In this document: positions 44,436-55,625 of the stretch, one piece after another
Layout: each line of letters begins with the position of its first letter
Numbering within the stretch: the stretch's first letter is position 1
Source of the DNA: Chionoecetes opilio
Lineage: Eukaryota > Arthropoda > Malacostraca > Decapoda > Majidae
DNA: 64,000 nucleotides
NCBI GenBank assembly: GCA_016584305.1
Contig: JACEEZ010025355.1
Span: 128,501 to 192,500, forward strand
Direction of reading: 5' to 3'
The notes under the pieces: model-generated
Told to the model about the DNA's origin: nothing
Databases searched by the model: none
The model's input: the letters and a program-made list of their open reading frames with translations, nothing else
Made by a program: the position numbers and the translations under genes

Positions 44436-44868
44436 AATTATCCACCAACCACCCTCTCATAATTGGAAGAATGGTGGTTTGTCCCCCCCCCCCTTGTGAA
44501 GGAGGTATTGTACGCTCATCATAGGGGGAGCGTAGGGATGTATATATATATATATATATATATTTATAATGGTAATGGGTAATAATTAAGGTAATTTGAA
44601 TGAATGATAAGTACTGGGATAATATAAATGATCATTCCCAGTGGTTATTAAGCACTTGCACCTTAAATAATTAGCACCTTGGTTAGAAGCGCGGTCATTG
44701 GCTGCTGCCTATTAGATTCTCGCCACCAACGATTTGACACTTGTAGGTGGGATTTGTGCAGCCGGTCGCCGCCGCTGGCTTAGAAATTCAGTACACTCCG
44801 AGCCTCTACCGAGTTAACATCTCTTACTAAATATACGTGGATTTGTATATATGAGAGAATTTGTATAT
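44436..44868. other. Non-coding stretch with (TA)n
   Basis: Short C-tract near 44482-44492, (TA)n at 44539-44562, otherwise AT-rich unique-looking DNA. No gene or element end recognised. Confidence 0.5.
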
Positions 44869-45821
44869 GGGCATTTTCACAGTAACCTAGGCCATCATTG
44901 TCTCACAGCACAAAAATTTAGATTGTCTTTTATCACTTTGGTTCCAGTGAGTATTGAAGGATCAATTGTATATTGTATAGAATATTTTTACCAAAAAGCT
45001 GCAGATATTATGATAATTATGCATCACAAATGTTAAGGCTATGAGCCAAATACCTTCTACAAGTAATGTGTCGGGGTGGACATCATAGTTGGGCCACATT
45101 AATGTGCAATTGGTTATAATTTTTTTTTTTTTTTTTTTTAACATAATAGATATTGAAAACCTGCCTGTGTTCATATTGAAGCAAGGATATTATATATGTA
45201 TCAACATTATGGATATGTAACACATTATAAAATATAAAACAATAAATGTGTCGGAGTGGACATCGTTGGACGGAAGGTTTTTGAAGCGTCGAATAGTCGT
45301 CTGGTTAACGAGTAATATGTATTATTGAAGTTTCCTTATATAGTCCCTTATAGTGTCTTGTATATCAATGAAAAACAATAGACTTTCATATATTCTGGCA
45401 CAAGATATAGACCGATGTGCCGGAGTGGACATTGTGGACGGAAAAATTAGTGTAACATAAACGATGTCGGCGCTGAATATATAAATTATACATACTTATT
45501 ACATTTAATGCGTATATTCTATAATATATTAAACTATTTTAATTGTGGTAAATAATACATTTTACATATATACAAGCAGTAGTAATGGCAATTCCAATAA
45601 TTAAATTAATTAAATGAGACACAAGTTCCGTCCAACATTCGAACACTTTTGGGCGCTGAAAAAAAGGTTATTGACATAGATCCTTGAAATTTTGGATGAT
45701 GTTTGTCAATGAAGTGCTCTTCAATTAACTGAAAAACACAATCAGCTACACCCATTATAAGATAGAGCTCATTGCTTTATTTCAATTATTACAGATGGCC
45801 TAGGTTACTGTGAAAATGCCC
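44869..45821. mobile_element. TIR element with GGGCATTTTCACAGTAACC ends
   Basis: Perfect 28-bp inverted ends, GGGCATTTTCACAGTAACCT continuing to AGGCCATC, at 44869-44896 and 45794-45821. Flanking TATAT/ATATA makes the duplication ambiguous (TA or ATAT). Inside, GTGTCGGRGTGGACATC-like phrases occur three times (about 45068, 45249, 45417) at ~170-bp spacing. No ORF of note. Superfamily unassigned. Confidence 0.75.
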
Positions 45822-46251
45822 ATATAGACTCTTTGCACATAGTGTTAAAATACAATAGGACTTGTCTCATCGACATAGCGAATATCAGTGCTGCGTCTAT
45901 TAAGCCTGAATAGCTTCCTTGACGCCAACCACAATAACGCCTCCACCTCCGCACTTCACCTGCGGCCTCGATCACGGCTACCACTTCGGATCACAGGACA
46001 TGCAGTATTACAGCCAAATTCCCAACATCCGACCTCCAAGCATCCGACTTGACCAAACAACCGACTTTTTTCACCACCACATTGTGTCTTGTTTTGGCCA
46101 TTTATTTTCCTTAGTTTTTTTTAGTTTTTAGAAAACATTGATTTGTGGCTTTATTTATGCATGAATTTTACTTTCGCGTATACCACTGGATCGGCCTTTA
46201 AGAGCTGCATATTTTATGTTCTATATCATTTTGTCCTTACGTTTATGGTTA
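45822..46251. other. No recognised feature
   Basis: Mixed-composition DNA between the TIR element and the minisatellite element. The 70-residue frame at 45919-46131 is rich in His/Pro/Thr and has no recognisable domain. Confidence 0.4.
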
Positions 46252-46439
46252 CATACTTGAAGAATTTTAGGTGTTTCTGATAGATTTTTTTTGCGATATG
46301 GTATACACATGCATCCTTGATGGGTGCAACAAGAAAGCTGTGCCTTTCCAGAGAAGTTTGCACACGTATCAGACCAATAGGCGAGAAATGTGTAAAATAT
46401 GTTTGTGCGTCGGACGGACGTTGGTGCGTTGGGGTGAAG

Positions 46440-47579
46440 GTAGGGAAACGGGGCTGGGTGTTGGTGGTGGGGGAAGGGGTGGGTGTTAGTGGTGGGGGAA
46501 GTGGGAGGGTGTTGGTGGTGGGGGAAGGGGATGGTTGTTAGTGGTGGGGGAAGGGGTAGGTGATAGTGGTGGGGGAAGTGGGTGGGTGTTGGTGGTGGGG
46601 GAAGAGGATGGTTGTTAGTGGTGGGGGAAGGGGTAGGTGATAGTAGTGGGGGAAGTGGGTGGGTGTTGGTGGTGGGGGAAGGGGATGGTTGTTAGTGGTG
46701 GGGGAATTGGGTAGGTGTTAGTGGTGGGGGAAGTGGGTGGGTGTTGGTGGTGGGGGAAGGGGATGGTTGTTAGTGGTGGGGGAATTGGGTAGGTGTTAGT
46801 GGTGGGGGAAGTGGGTAGGTGTTAGTGGTGGGGGAAGTGGGTAGGTGTTAGTGGTGGGGGAAGTGGGTGGGTGTTGGTGGTGGGGGAAGGGGATGGTTGT
46901 TAGTGGTGGGGGAATGGGGTAGGTGTTAGTGGTGGGGGAAGTGGGTAGGTGTTAGTGGTGGGGGAAGTGGGTAGGTGTTAGTGGTGGGGGAAGTGGGTGG
47001 GTGTTGGTGGTGGGGGAATGGGGTAGGTGTTAGTGGTGGGGGAATGGGGTAGGTGTTAGTGGTGGGGGAAGTGGGTAGGTGTTAGTGGTGGGGGAAGTGG
47101 GTAGGTGTTAGTGGTGGGGGAAGTGGGTGGGTGTTGGTGGTGGGGGAATGGGGTAGGTGTTAGTGGTGGGGGAAGTGGGTGGGTGTTGGTGGTGGGGGAA
47201 GGGGATGGTTGTTAGTGGTGGGGGAATGGGGTAGGTGTTAGTGGTGGGGGGAGTGGGTAGGTGTTAGTGGTGGGGGAAGTGGGTAGGTGTTAGTGGTGGG
47301 GGAAGTGGGTGGGTGTTGGTGGTGGGGGAATGGGGTAGGTGTTAGTGGTGGGGGAAGTGGGTAGGTGTTGGTGGTGGGGAAGTGGGTAGGTGTTAGTGGT
47401 GGGGGAAGTGGGTAGGTGTTAGTGGTGGGGGAAGTGGGTGGGTGTTGGTGGTGGGGGAATGGGGTAGGTGTTAGTGGTGGGGGAAGTGGGTAGGTGTTGG
47501 TGGTGGGGGAAGTGGGTAGGTGTTAGTGGTGGGGGAAGTGGGTAGGTGTTAGTGGTGGGGGAAGTGGGTGGGTGTTGGT
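46440..47579. repeat. 26-bp G-rich minisatellite, left part
   Basis: About 43 units around GTGGGGGAAGTGGGTAGGTG, the reverse complement of the array at 1211-2932. Higher-order blocks are visible: runs of 'TAGGTGTTAG' units are punctuated every few units by 'TGGGTGTTGG' units. It is split from the right part by the hAT at 47580. Confidence 0.95.
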
Positions 47580-48249
47580 CAGGGTTGTGATTTTTTTTAT
47601 TTAAAAAAAAAAAAAAAAAAAATCAGATTTATTTGATTTAAATCGATTTTTTAAATTTTATTAGATTGATGGTCTACATGAAATCTAACTACTACAGGAC
47701 ACTACTTAGCATATTTATAACTAAAAAGAGAAAGAATTAGTGAATAAAAAATGCATATAACATGAAATACAGATGAATTTACATACAGGAAGGTCCCGAA
47801 GATACGAGCAGTTAGGTTCCACCTGGCATACTCGTAAAGCGAAATCTCGTATAACGAAACACATAACTAATGGTAAAATATAGGCTTGGTTCCAGGACCC
47901 CATCAATTAAAAAAAGACAAAAAAAACAACAACATGTTTTTCAAGCTAAAATAAACTATAGCAAACACAACAAACACAGCATCTATATTACCTACACTGT
48001 ACTACCTATTCTGTAGAAAAAGCATTCTGAAAGAGAAAATAGCACACAAAATAATATAACTGCACATTAATTAAACATAAAACATGCATAACACTCACAA
48101 GTGGTAATGTTGTGTGGGGAGACAGGAAGCTGGCACGTAGCCAGCTGAGAGTCCCTGTTTTCTCTCTCCGAGGCTCGAGAGAAAACAGGGGTGACTGCGT
48201 TTGCAGGGATGACTGGGTTAGAGTTCTTCCTCCTCCCCTTGATTACTTG

Positions 48250-49275
48250 AGCCCCCTACACACATTCCATAATCGAACCACGAAAGCGCCAACAATGCAG
48301 TGCGCAGTGCCGTCATGGTCCTGGTTATGGGTTCATCGTGACCGATCGTGACGCGCTCGGCCGAGGCCACGAAAAGTTAGTGCGTGCATTAAAGTCTATC
48401 GTGTCTAGTCTATCATAAAGGTATCGTAAGTCTATCGTGACGCTATCGTTATCTATGTAGCAGCTTCGTGACTATATCATGATCGTCGTATGTTTATCGT
48501 GATGATAAGAAATCGTTACGCGCCCCTTCATCCCTGCCTTCCCCCCCTTTTTTGCACCCCCTTCCGCCACCCACCCCCTTTCTCATTCACCTCCACCCAC
48601 CCCCAACTCCACTCCCCCTACTCCCACCACCACGTGATAACCCCCCCCCCACCGACTACCTTCCCCCTACTCCCACCACCACATGGTGACACTCCCTCCT
48701 CGACTACCTTCCCCCTACTCCCACCACCACGTGGGAGTAGGGGGAAATCCCCCCGTGACACCCTACCCACTACTCCCATCAGCACGTGGTAACACCCCCA
48801 CCAACACCACCCGCCTTCTTCACCCCCCCCCGTTTCCCCACCAACACCAACACCCCCTTCTTTATTACAACCCCCCTCCCCCATTCCCCATCACCAACAC
48901 ATCCCTGTTTCTCCCACTTTCATCTCTATATTCCCCCTTCCTTCTCCATCACCATGGCAACCCCCACCCACATGTGGGGCTAGCTCTTGACGCTATCGTG
49001 GTACGTTCATGGCACCATCATGGCACTGTCGTGGTTATCGTAGCTCTATCGTGACGACAAAATGATCGTTTATTTTCCATTCGTGCCATAGTCTTACAGC
49101 TGTCATGACTCCATCGTGACCATCTTACGACCGTCATGACACATACGTACAGGTAGCGTGACATTGTTGTGAGGCTATCGTGGTCTGCGTTTTTCGTGGT
49201 TAAATTTCACGATAGCGTCACTAATCAAATTGGTGGCGCTATCATGGTTCGATTATGGAATGTGTGAAGGGAGCT
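48250..49275. mobile_element. PIF/Harbinger-like non-autonomous element, copy 2
   Basis: TIR AGCCCCCTACACACATTCCA / TGGAATGTGTGAAGGGAGCT, with 3-bp flanks TTG (48247-48249, 49276-49278). Same palindromic GATAGCGTCACGATA subterminal arrays as copy 1. The interior 48530-48960 is C-rich where copy 1 is G-rich, so the core is inverted relative to it. Proline-rich frames there are artefacts. Confidence 0.82.
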
Positions 49276-49414
49276 TTGGGGAAGAGGAAAGACCCTCTGT
49301 GCTGCCGTGTAATACAATAGACTCGAGAGGGTAGGGTAGGTAAGGGACAAGGGAGGGCTGCGCAGACCTCTTCCACTGCCCACAAACTCGTCTTTGCGCA
49401 TCTGAATCATTGTA

Positions 49415-50498
49415 CAGGAAAATACCTTTTATCCGGATATATCCGGACTTCCGGGTAGCCGGTTAATGGGTAAGTATACTTACGAAAGATGCATTTATTA
49501 AAAATAAACATAATATTGTATGATTGTTTCTCTTACCTTATTAGTAGATCATTGTAGAACTGTAATTCACCATAAATAGACATGCCCAGCCCAACATAGC
49601 ACTCCTGTTCTTGTTGACTATGCACGTATAAATGACACTCCCGTAATGTAGTACCGTAAATTATAAACTAAAGAAACTCAACTGCTTATATGCAAAGACT
49701 TTTAACACGAAATTATATACTAAAGGAACACTTTTTTTTCTTCTATTTTATTTGTTTATTGTACTTACTGTATTTGTTTAGGGCTAGGCAGTCTGGTCAG
49801 AAAACTCCAGGTCCGGGTCGTCTGGGTTGTCTGACAGTGGTGATAGTGGCTCATCAGGCACTGAGTCTTGGACAGATGATGGTCCAGGCACAGCAGGATC
49901 GGCTGTAGTTGATGGCCCCGGCACAGATACTGGCGCTTGTCTTTGTTTCATTGCGCGGGCGAACATTGTTTTGATATCGGTCTGCTTGAGTGCTTTGTGA
50001 CGTTCATGTAAAGTCTTGTTTTGTAACATTATAAGTTGCATGACTTCTTGGAGAGATATAAATTGGTGACGTTGTGCAAAGTTGATGTAATTTTGTAAGC
50101 CGTTAAGTGCTGATTCCCATGACACTTTAACGGTTTTATCTTCCTCCTCACTTTCGCTCCCAGACGTTACCTGCTCATTTTCATTTTTTACTGTAATGTA
50201 ATTTTTTGCTGTAACTTTCGGCATGTTGAAAGTACGGATGACTCAAAATACCACTCCGGTCGTCGGGTAGCACTGACCTTGCCCACGGACTGATAAACAC
50301 TGAATTATCATAGCGCATGGCGCATTATGGCGGGAATAAACAGGTGGCGATAGGTGGCGCTCACGTCTACGGCGGCAAAATTAAAAGTTAAATATTTCGT
50401 TACTTTTTTATTTTTTAATACTATTTACTTACCTGCCACAAATTCCGGTTATTGGGTTATTCCAGTTGTTGGGTATCCGGATAAAAGGTATTTTCCTG
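49415..50498. mobile_element. Internally deleted Tigger (Tigger-G) with an ORF
   Basis: TIR CAGGAAAATACCTTTTATCC / GGATAAAAGGTATTTTCCTG with TA flanks (49413-49414, 50499-50500). The empty TA is in Tigger-A at 4941-4942. Retains a 146-codon minus-strand frame from a Tigger transposase. Confidence 0.93.
49784..50224 (-). CDS. Truncated Tigger/Jerky-type transposase, C-terminal tail
   Basis: Begins MPKVTAKNYI, as Tigger transposases begin Met-Pro-Lys. It then passes directly to the region normally found after the DDE domain: an acidic stretch, SWESALNGLQNYINF, an amphipathic segment with LQNKTLHERHKALKQTDI, and MFARAMKQRQ. The end is Pro/Ser/Asp-rich with PGPSTTADPAVPGPS and DPDLEF. The CENP-B-type DNA-binding and DDE catalytic domains are deleted in frame. 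It cannot catalyse transposition. If expressed it could at most act as a dimerisation competitor, which is speculation. Confidence 0.7.
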   Translation of the reverse strand: MPKVTAKNYITVKNENEQVTSGSESEEEDKTVKVSWESALNGLQNYINFAQRHQFISLQEVMQLIMLQNKTLHERHKALKQTDIKTMFARAMKQRQAPVSVPGPSTTADPAVPGPSSVQDSVPDEPLSPLSDNPDDPDLEFSDQTA

Positions 50499-51081
50499 TA
50501 CATCGTCCAGAGATGTGAATTTTTGTAGGCCACATTGTCGTACCAAGCCACCAGAGTTATCATATTTTCAGATTGATTAATTATCGTACAACCTTAGGTA
50601 AAATCATATAGTCAGAGAATTACTTTATAATTTTAGTAAATAACTTGTAATTTACTTTAGTAAATAACTTGGTAATTTTACTCACCCCAGTTTGAATGTC
50701 GTAGCATTGGATTTTCGATCTCGTATATTGAAAATAGACCCTAATTTACACATTTTGTATTATCGGATTCTCGTATATCGAATGCTCGTATAACGGGACC
50801 TCCCTGTATTTTCTATTTCTGTGATGGACGTTTTCACATCAATAGGGCTATGTCTATAAGCGCATTTTCGCGATGTTTGCCAGGCCGGTCTAGACCAGTC
50901 TAGGCTGGCCCAGGCTGCACTGATGCTCGCGAAAACACATCCAGACTGGGCCTGTCCCATTCGTGGTTCCTAATTGGCTGGGGGATCGATAAGAGATAAG
51001 ATAAGATTTTCATCCTATCTAGACACTTTGCAAGTACCAACTACAAGGTTATTGACTATACAAAGCGCCGCCACGTCAGCA

Positions 51082-51172
51082 CGAACTAGGCGGACTCGAA
51101 CCGCTGACCGAATGCACAGGGACGCTGCACATTGCGAACTCACGTCTCTACCAACCTTGCCACCCTGACGGG
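51082..51172 (-). repeat. tRNA-derived SINE head
   Basis: Read on minus: TGGCAAGGTTGGTAGAG (A-box-like) and, ~55 bp later, GGTTCGAGTCC (good B box). The spacing exceeds a normal tRNA and no cloverleaf closes, so this is a SINE or tRNA relic within the native part of the hAT element. Confidence 0.5.
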
Positions 51173-51535
51173 CCTGGGGGATCGAGTGGACGGTCTTTAC
51201 CGTCCTGCAAGCTTTACCCCCCCCATAGACACACCAAATGATTATTAATTTGATCTCCAGTAATAACCTAGCTGGCATATGAAAGGTCATCATTCTGTTT
51301 GTGATGAGTCAGCTACACAAAATATTGCCTGATTTTGCTATATCATACGGTTCGGCCTAATTTTTCATAGTCATCCTTGCTACTTGACTTCCCAATGGGA
51401 AGTCAATCGGATTCAATGGGATTTTTGTTGTAGTAAAAATTACTTCGGCCGTTAAACAAGATAATTATATTTTTTGTTTGATAATTATTAATCATAATGC
51501 ATATTAAACTTTGGTTAATATCACTTACTTTTATC

Positions 51536-51583
51536 ACGTTACTTTTGTTTATAAAAATGGGCTTTTTATAAACAAAAGTAACA
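51536..51583. repeat. Hairpin, ~20-bp stem
   Basis: GTTACTTTTGTTTATAAAA, a six-base loop (ATGGGC), then its near-perfect complement. It lies in the AT-rich native part of the hAT element. Confidence 0.8.
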
Positions 51584-51944
51584 TGCACATTCATTTTTTG
51601 GTTACAGTAGTGTGGCTTTTTGTACAGTACAACAAAAATATATATGTAATTGAGAAAAAAAATATTTCTGCTGTGAAAACAGCCACATGGCATTTTGGTA
51701 TCTAAAAGTGCCACAGTGGATTCCCCGCACCACTCATTGTGTCTCATTATGATATAATTATACTACAATGATAAAATTGGTGTCCATAAAGCCCATTTAC
51801 TTAATTTTCCTTCTCTCCCCTATCGTTTTCAAATAATGATAAGGTTATGATTTAAATCAATGATTAAAAAAAAAAAAATATTTGATTTAAATCCTGATTT
51901 AAATCAGTGATTAAAATCAACTCGATTTAAATCAAACAACCCTG

Positions 51945-52463
51945 GTGTTGGTGGTGGGGGAAGTGGGTGGGTGTTGGTGGTGGGGGAAGTGGGTGGGTGT
52001 TGGTGGTGGGGGAAGTGGGTGGGTGTTGGTGGTGGGGGAAGTGGGTGGGTGTTGGTGGTGGGGGAAGTGGGTGGGTGTTGGTGGTGGGGGAAGTGGGTGG
52101 GTGTTGGTGGTGGGGGAAGTGGGTGGGTGTTGGTGGTGGGGGAAGTGGGTGGGTGTTGGTGGTGGGGGAAGTGGGTGGGTGTTGGTGGTGGGGGAAGTGG
52201 GTGGATGTTGGTGGTGGGGGAAGGGGATGGGTGTTGATGGTTGGGGAAGGGGATGGGTGTTGGTGGTTGGGGAAGGGGATGGGTGTTCGGTGGTGGGGGA
52301 AGGGGATGGGAGTTAGTGGTGGGGGAAGGGGGTGGGTGTTGGTGGTGGGGGAAGGGAATAGATGTTGGAGATGGGGGAAGGGGATGGGTGTTGGAAGTGG
52401 GGATGTGGGTGGGAACAGGGGTGGGTGTTGTGGGATGTGGGTGGGTGTTGGGGATGAAGTAGA
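51945..52463. repeat. 26-bp G-rich minisatellite, right part
   Basis: About 20 units, the first ten nearly identical (GTGGGGGAAGTGGGTGGGTG), becoming variable toward 52460. It ends in GTTGGGGATGAAGTAGAGTG, the inverted match of 1198-1218. A (CT)n tract follows at about 52500-52525. Confidence 0.95.
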
Positions 52464-52720
52464 GTGAATAATAGCAGATTCTTGAAGGACTCCAGAATCT
52501 CCCTCTCTCTCTCTCTCTCTCTCTCGGTGAACACCACAAATGACGTCATCTATAATATTCGCGGGCCTGTTGGAAGGATGAAACTTTTTATCCCGCGCTT
52601 TGTACAAAAGTCATGTATTTACGGAAATAAGGCGTGGAAATGAAATATTTTTTGTGGATTAGGTGTTTTGAATGAACATTCAACATATTCATGCAAAAAA
52701 AATAAAAGGGTCTTGGGGGA

Positions 52721-53013
52721 GATGCTCGAAAGAGTTACGGGACCGTAAGTATTACCCTAGGGGACTTTTACCTCGTAGCGCCTCTACGGGTGATGCTCAA
52801 ACCGTTTTCTCACTTACTACGGGACCGCGAGGCTAAGGGTGCTCGGGACCACCCTTAACTCCCTAAGGGAGTGAAATTTGAAGTGACAAGACATCAACAA
52901 ACAATAAAATACAAGTTGTATCACTATATTTTATGTTTATTGTGTATTATAGAGCCATTTCATGCTTGCCTGTTTGAAATGTGATGTGTTTATTGCATCA
53001 TTGACTCCATATA
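52721..53013. other. Short-hairpin region, no gene
   Basis: Contains inverted short phrases (CCCTTAACTCCCTAAGGGAG; ACGGGACCG twice) between 52738 and 52875. These may be a small foldback relic. No ORF. Confidence 0.35.
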
Positions 53014-54609
53014 CCGTATTTGCCGGCGCATAAGACGCACCTCCGCATAAGACGCACTCCTATTTTACATAAATATTTAGAGAAAAAAAATTTAGTAGTG
53101 TTTTAAGGACATATTTATTTTTTGTAAATTTATTAAAAGTTATTAAAAAAAAAAGGTTGTGTAACGGAAAACAAATGATTTTGAGCATGTACCCAAATAC
53201 AATATTCACAGTGCAGTGAATGTGAATGAAAGATTATAGTAGTTAAAATATGAAGAGAATGACAGTGTAGGGTAACCAAAATCGGTCATCATTTATTGCA
53301 GGATGCTCCACGAATTGATACTCTAATGATTTTCTACCCATGACATTTAGCTTAGATTTAAAGTTGTAAGTAGTATGTCGTTGTTGCTTTTCTGGTATGT
53401 GTTTAGACTTTGTGGAAAATTTGCAGTAAAGATAATGGTATTGTTTCGGTAGTGGGCTTTCAAAAGTCCTAGGATTCTTACCTCCATTATCGTGTATCTT
53501 TCTTCATTCTCAGTATTTAGAGCCCCATTTCTAGTGGCGCAATTGAATAATAATTGCATTACATGTACTAACGAAAATCTACCGTTATTTCAACCAGAAA
53601 GTTAAGTTAGGTTAAATCAGTTTAGGTTAGGTTAGGTTAGAGGTGGGGTTTGGTTTAGTAACAGAAGATATAGAGATAAAACGAAAATTATCAATACTAT
53701 GGCAGTGTGAAGCTTAGCAATGTTTGCGGGGCGGGCACCCCCCCCCCCCCCCCACATGTAAACAAACATTGATTTTTGACAAAAACGATAGCCAGATGAA
53801 TTCAAAACACCCCAAAACTATTCAGGAAAACTAAGTTTCTGTCTCGAAATCTGTGGTTGCCCAATAAGAAAAATGTACCCAGATATTAAGGTAAACTGTA
53901 AGGTAACCATCTCTACTTTTTTGTTATTGTTGAAGGGCACCGATGTCAGGATCAAAGATATTCCCCATGGTTAACACCTGTGAATCTATCACAGTCACGA
54001 GGGTTGATTAGTCTTCCTCAGGAAGGTACAGGTGAAGGCATGATGGTATGGTGTGATTCGGCCTTGAAGCGGATGAAGTTGTGGCGCCGTGATTGGTCTT
54101 GGTCTTGGTGTGATGTGTGGAAGGCTTCCGTGCCATCTACAGGTGCAGCCTTTTTACTAGCATTCTTTCCAGTTACAGTTTACAATTTCCTTATCCATAG
54201 AGATACAGGGGTGAGGATTGAGGGATCGAGGTGGTATAAAGGCCTACCCTGTCTCGCATCCATTTACAGTGGAGAGCGGCAGCGGGACTGCGGTGATGTT
54301 TACATATGACGGCCATCTTGGCAGCAGAAACCGCGCCCTTGTTGCCCCACCTCTTGTTTTCTCTTAAACTCCAACTTTTTCTTGGTATTATGCATTACTG
54401 TTGATATTATTAGTAACGCAATTACAAATTTATGTTCAGTGGTCTAATGCTCAACACAGATCACTCGAGACCCTCTTAGTAATATACCACCGGCGATTCT
54501 GCATTCTCTGCCCAACCTCTCATCAGTAATATGGCCGCATTAGACGCAGGGTGAATTTTGCATTCCCTTTATTGGAAAAAAGCTGCGTCTTATGCGCCGG
54601 CAAATACGG
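53014..54609. mobile_element. Pogo/Tigger-like element, CCGTATTTGCCGGCG ends
   Basis: Ends CCGTATTTGCCGGCGCATAA and TTATGCGCCGGCAAATACGG with TA flanks (53012-53013, 54610-54611). GCATAAGACGCA repeats near the left end. The interior includes a short (TTAGG)n-like run at 53622-53640, a C-tract at 53740-53752 and the TCAGGAAGG-ACAGGTGA block shared with segment R. Frames at 53347 and 53980 have no recognisable domain. Confidence 0.88.
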
Positions 54610-54611
54610 TA

Positions 54612-55625
54612 TATCATATTTAACATACAATATACCTATACTTGTAATAAATTCATAGTAGGGCAAACCTAATATATTAAATATATATATCGGTCGACTT
54701 CTTGAATCAAAACGTATAGTTCATCATACAAGTTTGGTCGCTATAATGATGCGGTGGTGGTGGTGTCAAATGTCTGACGTACACAAGCAAGGATATTATA
54801 AAGTTATACTATCCTTGCACACAAGTGTCACGTGTGTCAAGAGTGAGGTGTTAGTCCCCAGTGTGTCTTGTCTGACCTAAAGAGCAAACGCGCAGTTCTC
54901 ATCCACTATAACAGAGACCGCCGCGGCCACGAATACGGCAGGCAGGTACGGAGCGGGCCAGCAGTGGCCCATAGATGCTAATTTCGGGCACGCAGGACTC
55001 GAACCTATGATCAGCGCATCAAAGTATACCCTGGGTACGTCTCTGTAGTATTCAGCGGGAGAATATTACGCTGAAAGGCTAATATGGCGGCAATGTATTA
55101 TCGTAACATTCTGGCGGTGTTGAGCTAAAATTGGCCCTGTTTTGCAAATCGCCGATCTTAGCTCAACACCGGCAAACATAGTTTTTAGGTTTAGGTTAAG
55201 TTTTATTTAAGTTATGTTTAGGTCTGGTTTAGGTTAGGTAAGGTTTATGATAGGTTTGTGTTAAGTTTTGTAGAGTTATTTAGGTTACATAAGCGTCAGC
55301 GGGACGATTTCCGAAATGGGCCGATTTTAGCTCAACAGCGGCATTTGAAGTGTCTTTAAATTTATTTATCGGACTCCCTGACAGCTGAGAGCATGATGAT
55401 TGGCTAGATAAGGCAGCGTCATGCGAGGCGCTGCTCTGTGATTGGTCAGCAGAATTTCCCCACACATATCCCTAGAATATCCCTAATATTCCCCACCCAG
55501 AGGCCACTGATCACCGTACGGGAGTGACTGCTCGATACCAGCATCAACCTCAGCCCACCCTCGTAAGGTTATTGTAGCCATACACTCATAAGTTGTCCCT
55601 TACGAGGGATTTTCAAGCATCCCTG
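54612..55625. other. Intergenic; tRNA-like B box and small hairpins
   Basis: On minus, GGTTCGAGTCC near 55000 is a good B box, but no A box or cloverleaf was found. GGTGTTGAGCTAAAA (55118) pairs with TTAGCTCAACACC (55159). A TTAGGTT-like degenerate tract covers 55185-55270. CCTCGTAAGG and CCTTACGAGG at about 55559 and 55600 form another hairpin. No gene. Confidence 0.4.

Larger units (their letters stand above)
47786..50806. mobile_element. Tigger-like composite (Tigger-F)
   Basis: Starts CAGGAAGGTCCCGAAGATAC, ends ACGGGACCTCCCTG, TA flanks (47784-47785, 50807-50808). It carries a Harbinger-like element and Tigger-G. It is the longest family member here once nested parts are counted. Confidence 0.9.
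47580..51944. mobile_element. 4.4-kb hAT element inside the minisatellite
   Basis: Ends CAGGGTTGTGATTT and AAATCAAACAACCCTG, with a perfect 8-bp duplication GTGTTGGT (47572-47579, 51945-51952) taken from the minisatellite unit. Subterminal GATTTAAATC motifs repeat at both ends. No transposase remains. A 3-kb Tigger (47786-50806) makes up most of it. The native part 51230-51840 contains a long hairpin (51536-51583). Confidence 0.95.
46252..52720 (+). mobile_element. Minisatellite-bearing piggyBac-like element, second copy
   Basis: Left flank 46252-46440 matches 2941-3130 inverted. The minisatellite follows, then 52463-52715 matches the right terminal arm of the 10212 element (GTGGATTAGGTGTTTTGAAT and onward). 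The right end looks like a decayed TIR (GGGTCTTGGGG). The left TIR is truncated. Most of its length is a later hAT insertion. Confidence 0.65.

Noticed and set aside
46440..47579. Regular short repeats reminiscent of a CRISPR array
   Set aside because: Units are directly adjacent with no unique spacers, and the context is eukaryotic; it is a minisatellite.
48490..49054. Pro/His/Thr-rich frames at 48.5-49.1 kb
   Set aside because: C-rich core of the Harbinger-like element; low complexity.
49225..49410. 61-codon minus-strand frame near a Harbinger end
   Set aside because: Crosses the element boundary into Tigger sequence; no conserved content.
51082..51172. Functional tRNA gene
   Set aside because: A-box-like and B-box sequences exist, but spacing is too long and acceptor arms do not pair; better explained as a SINE head.
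51927..52607. Proline/histidine-rich and glycine/tryptophan-rich frames, up to 226 codons
   Set aside because: Same minisatellite artefact as at 1.2-2.8 kb.
53622..53640. (TTAGG)n as a telomere, also CCTAA near 18414-18434
   Set aside because: Only three to four units, inside transposons; too short to be telomeric.
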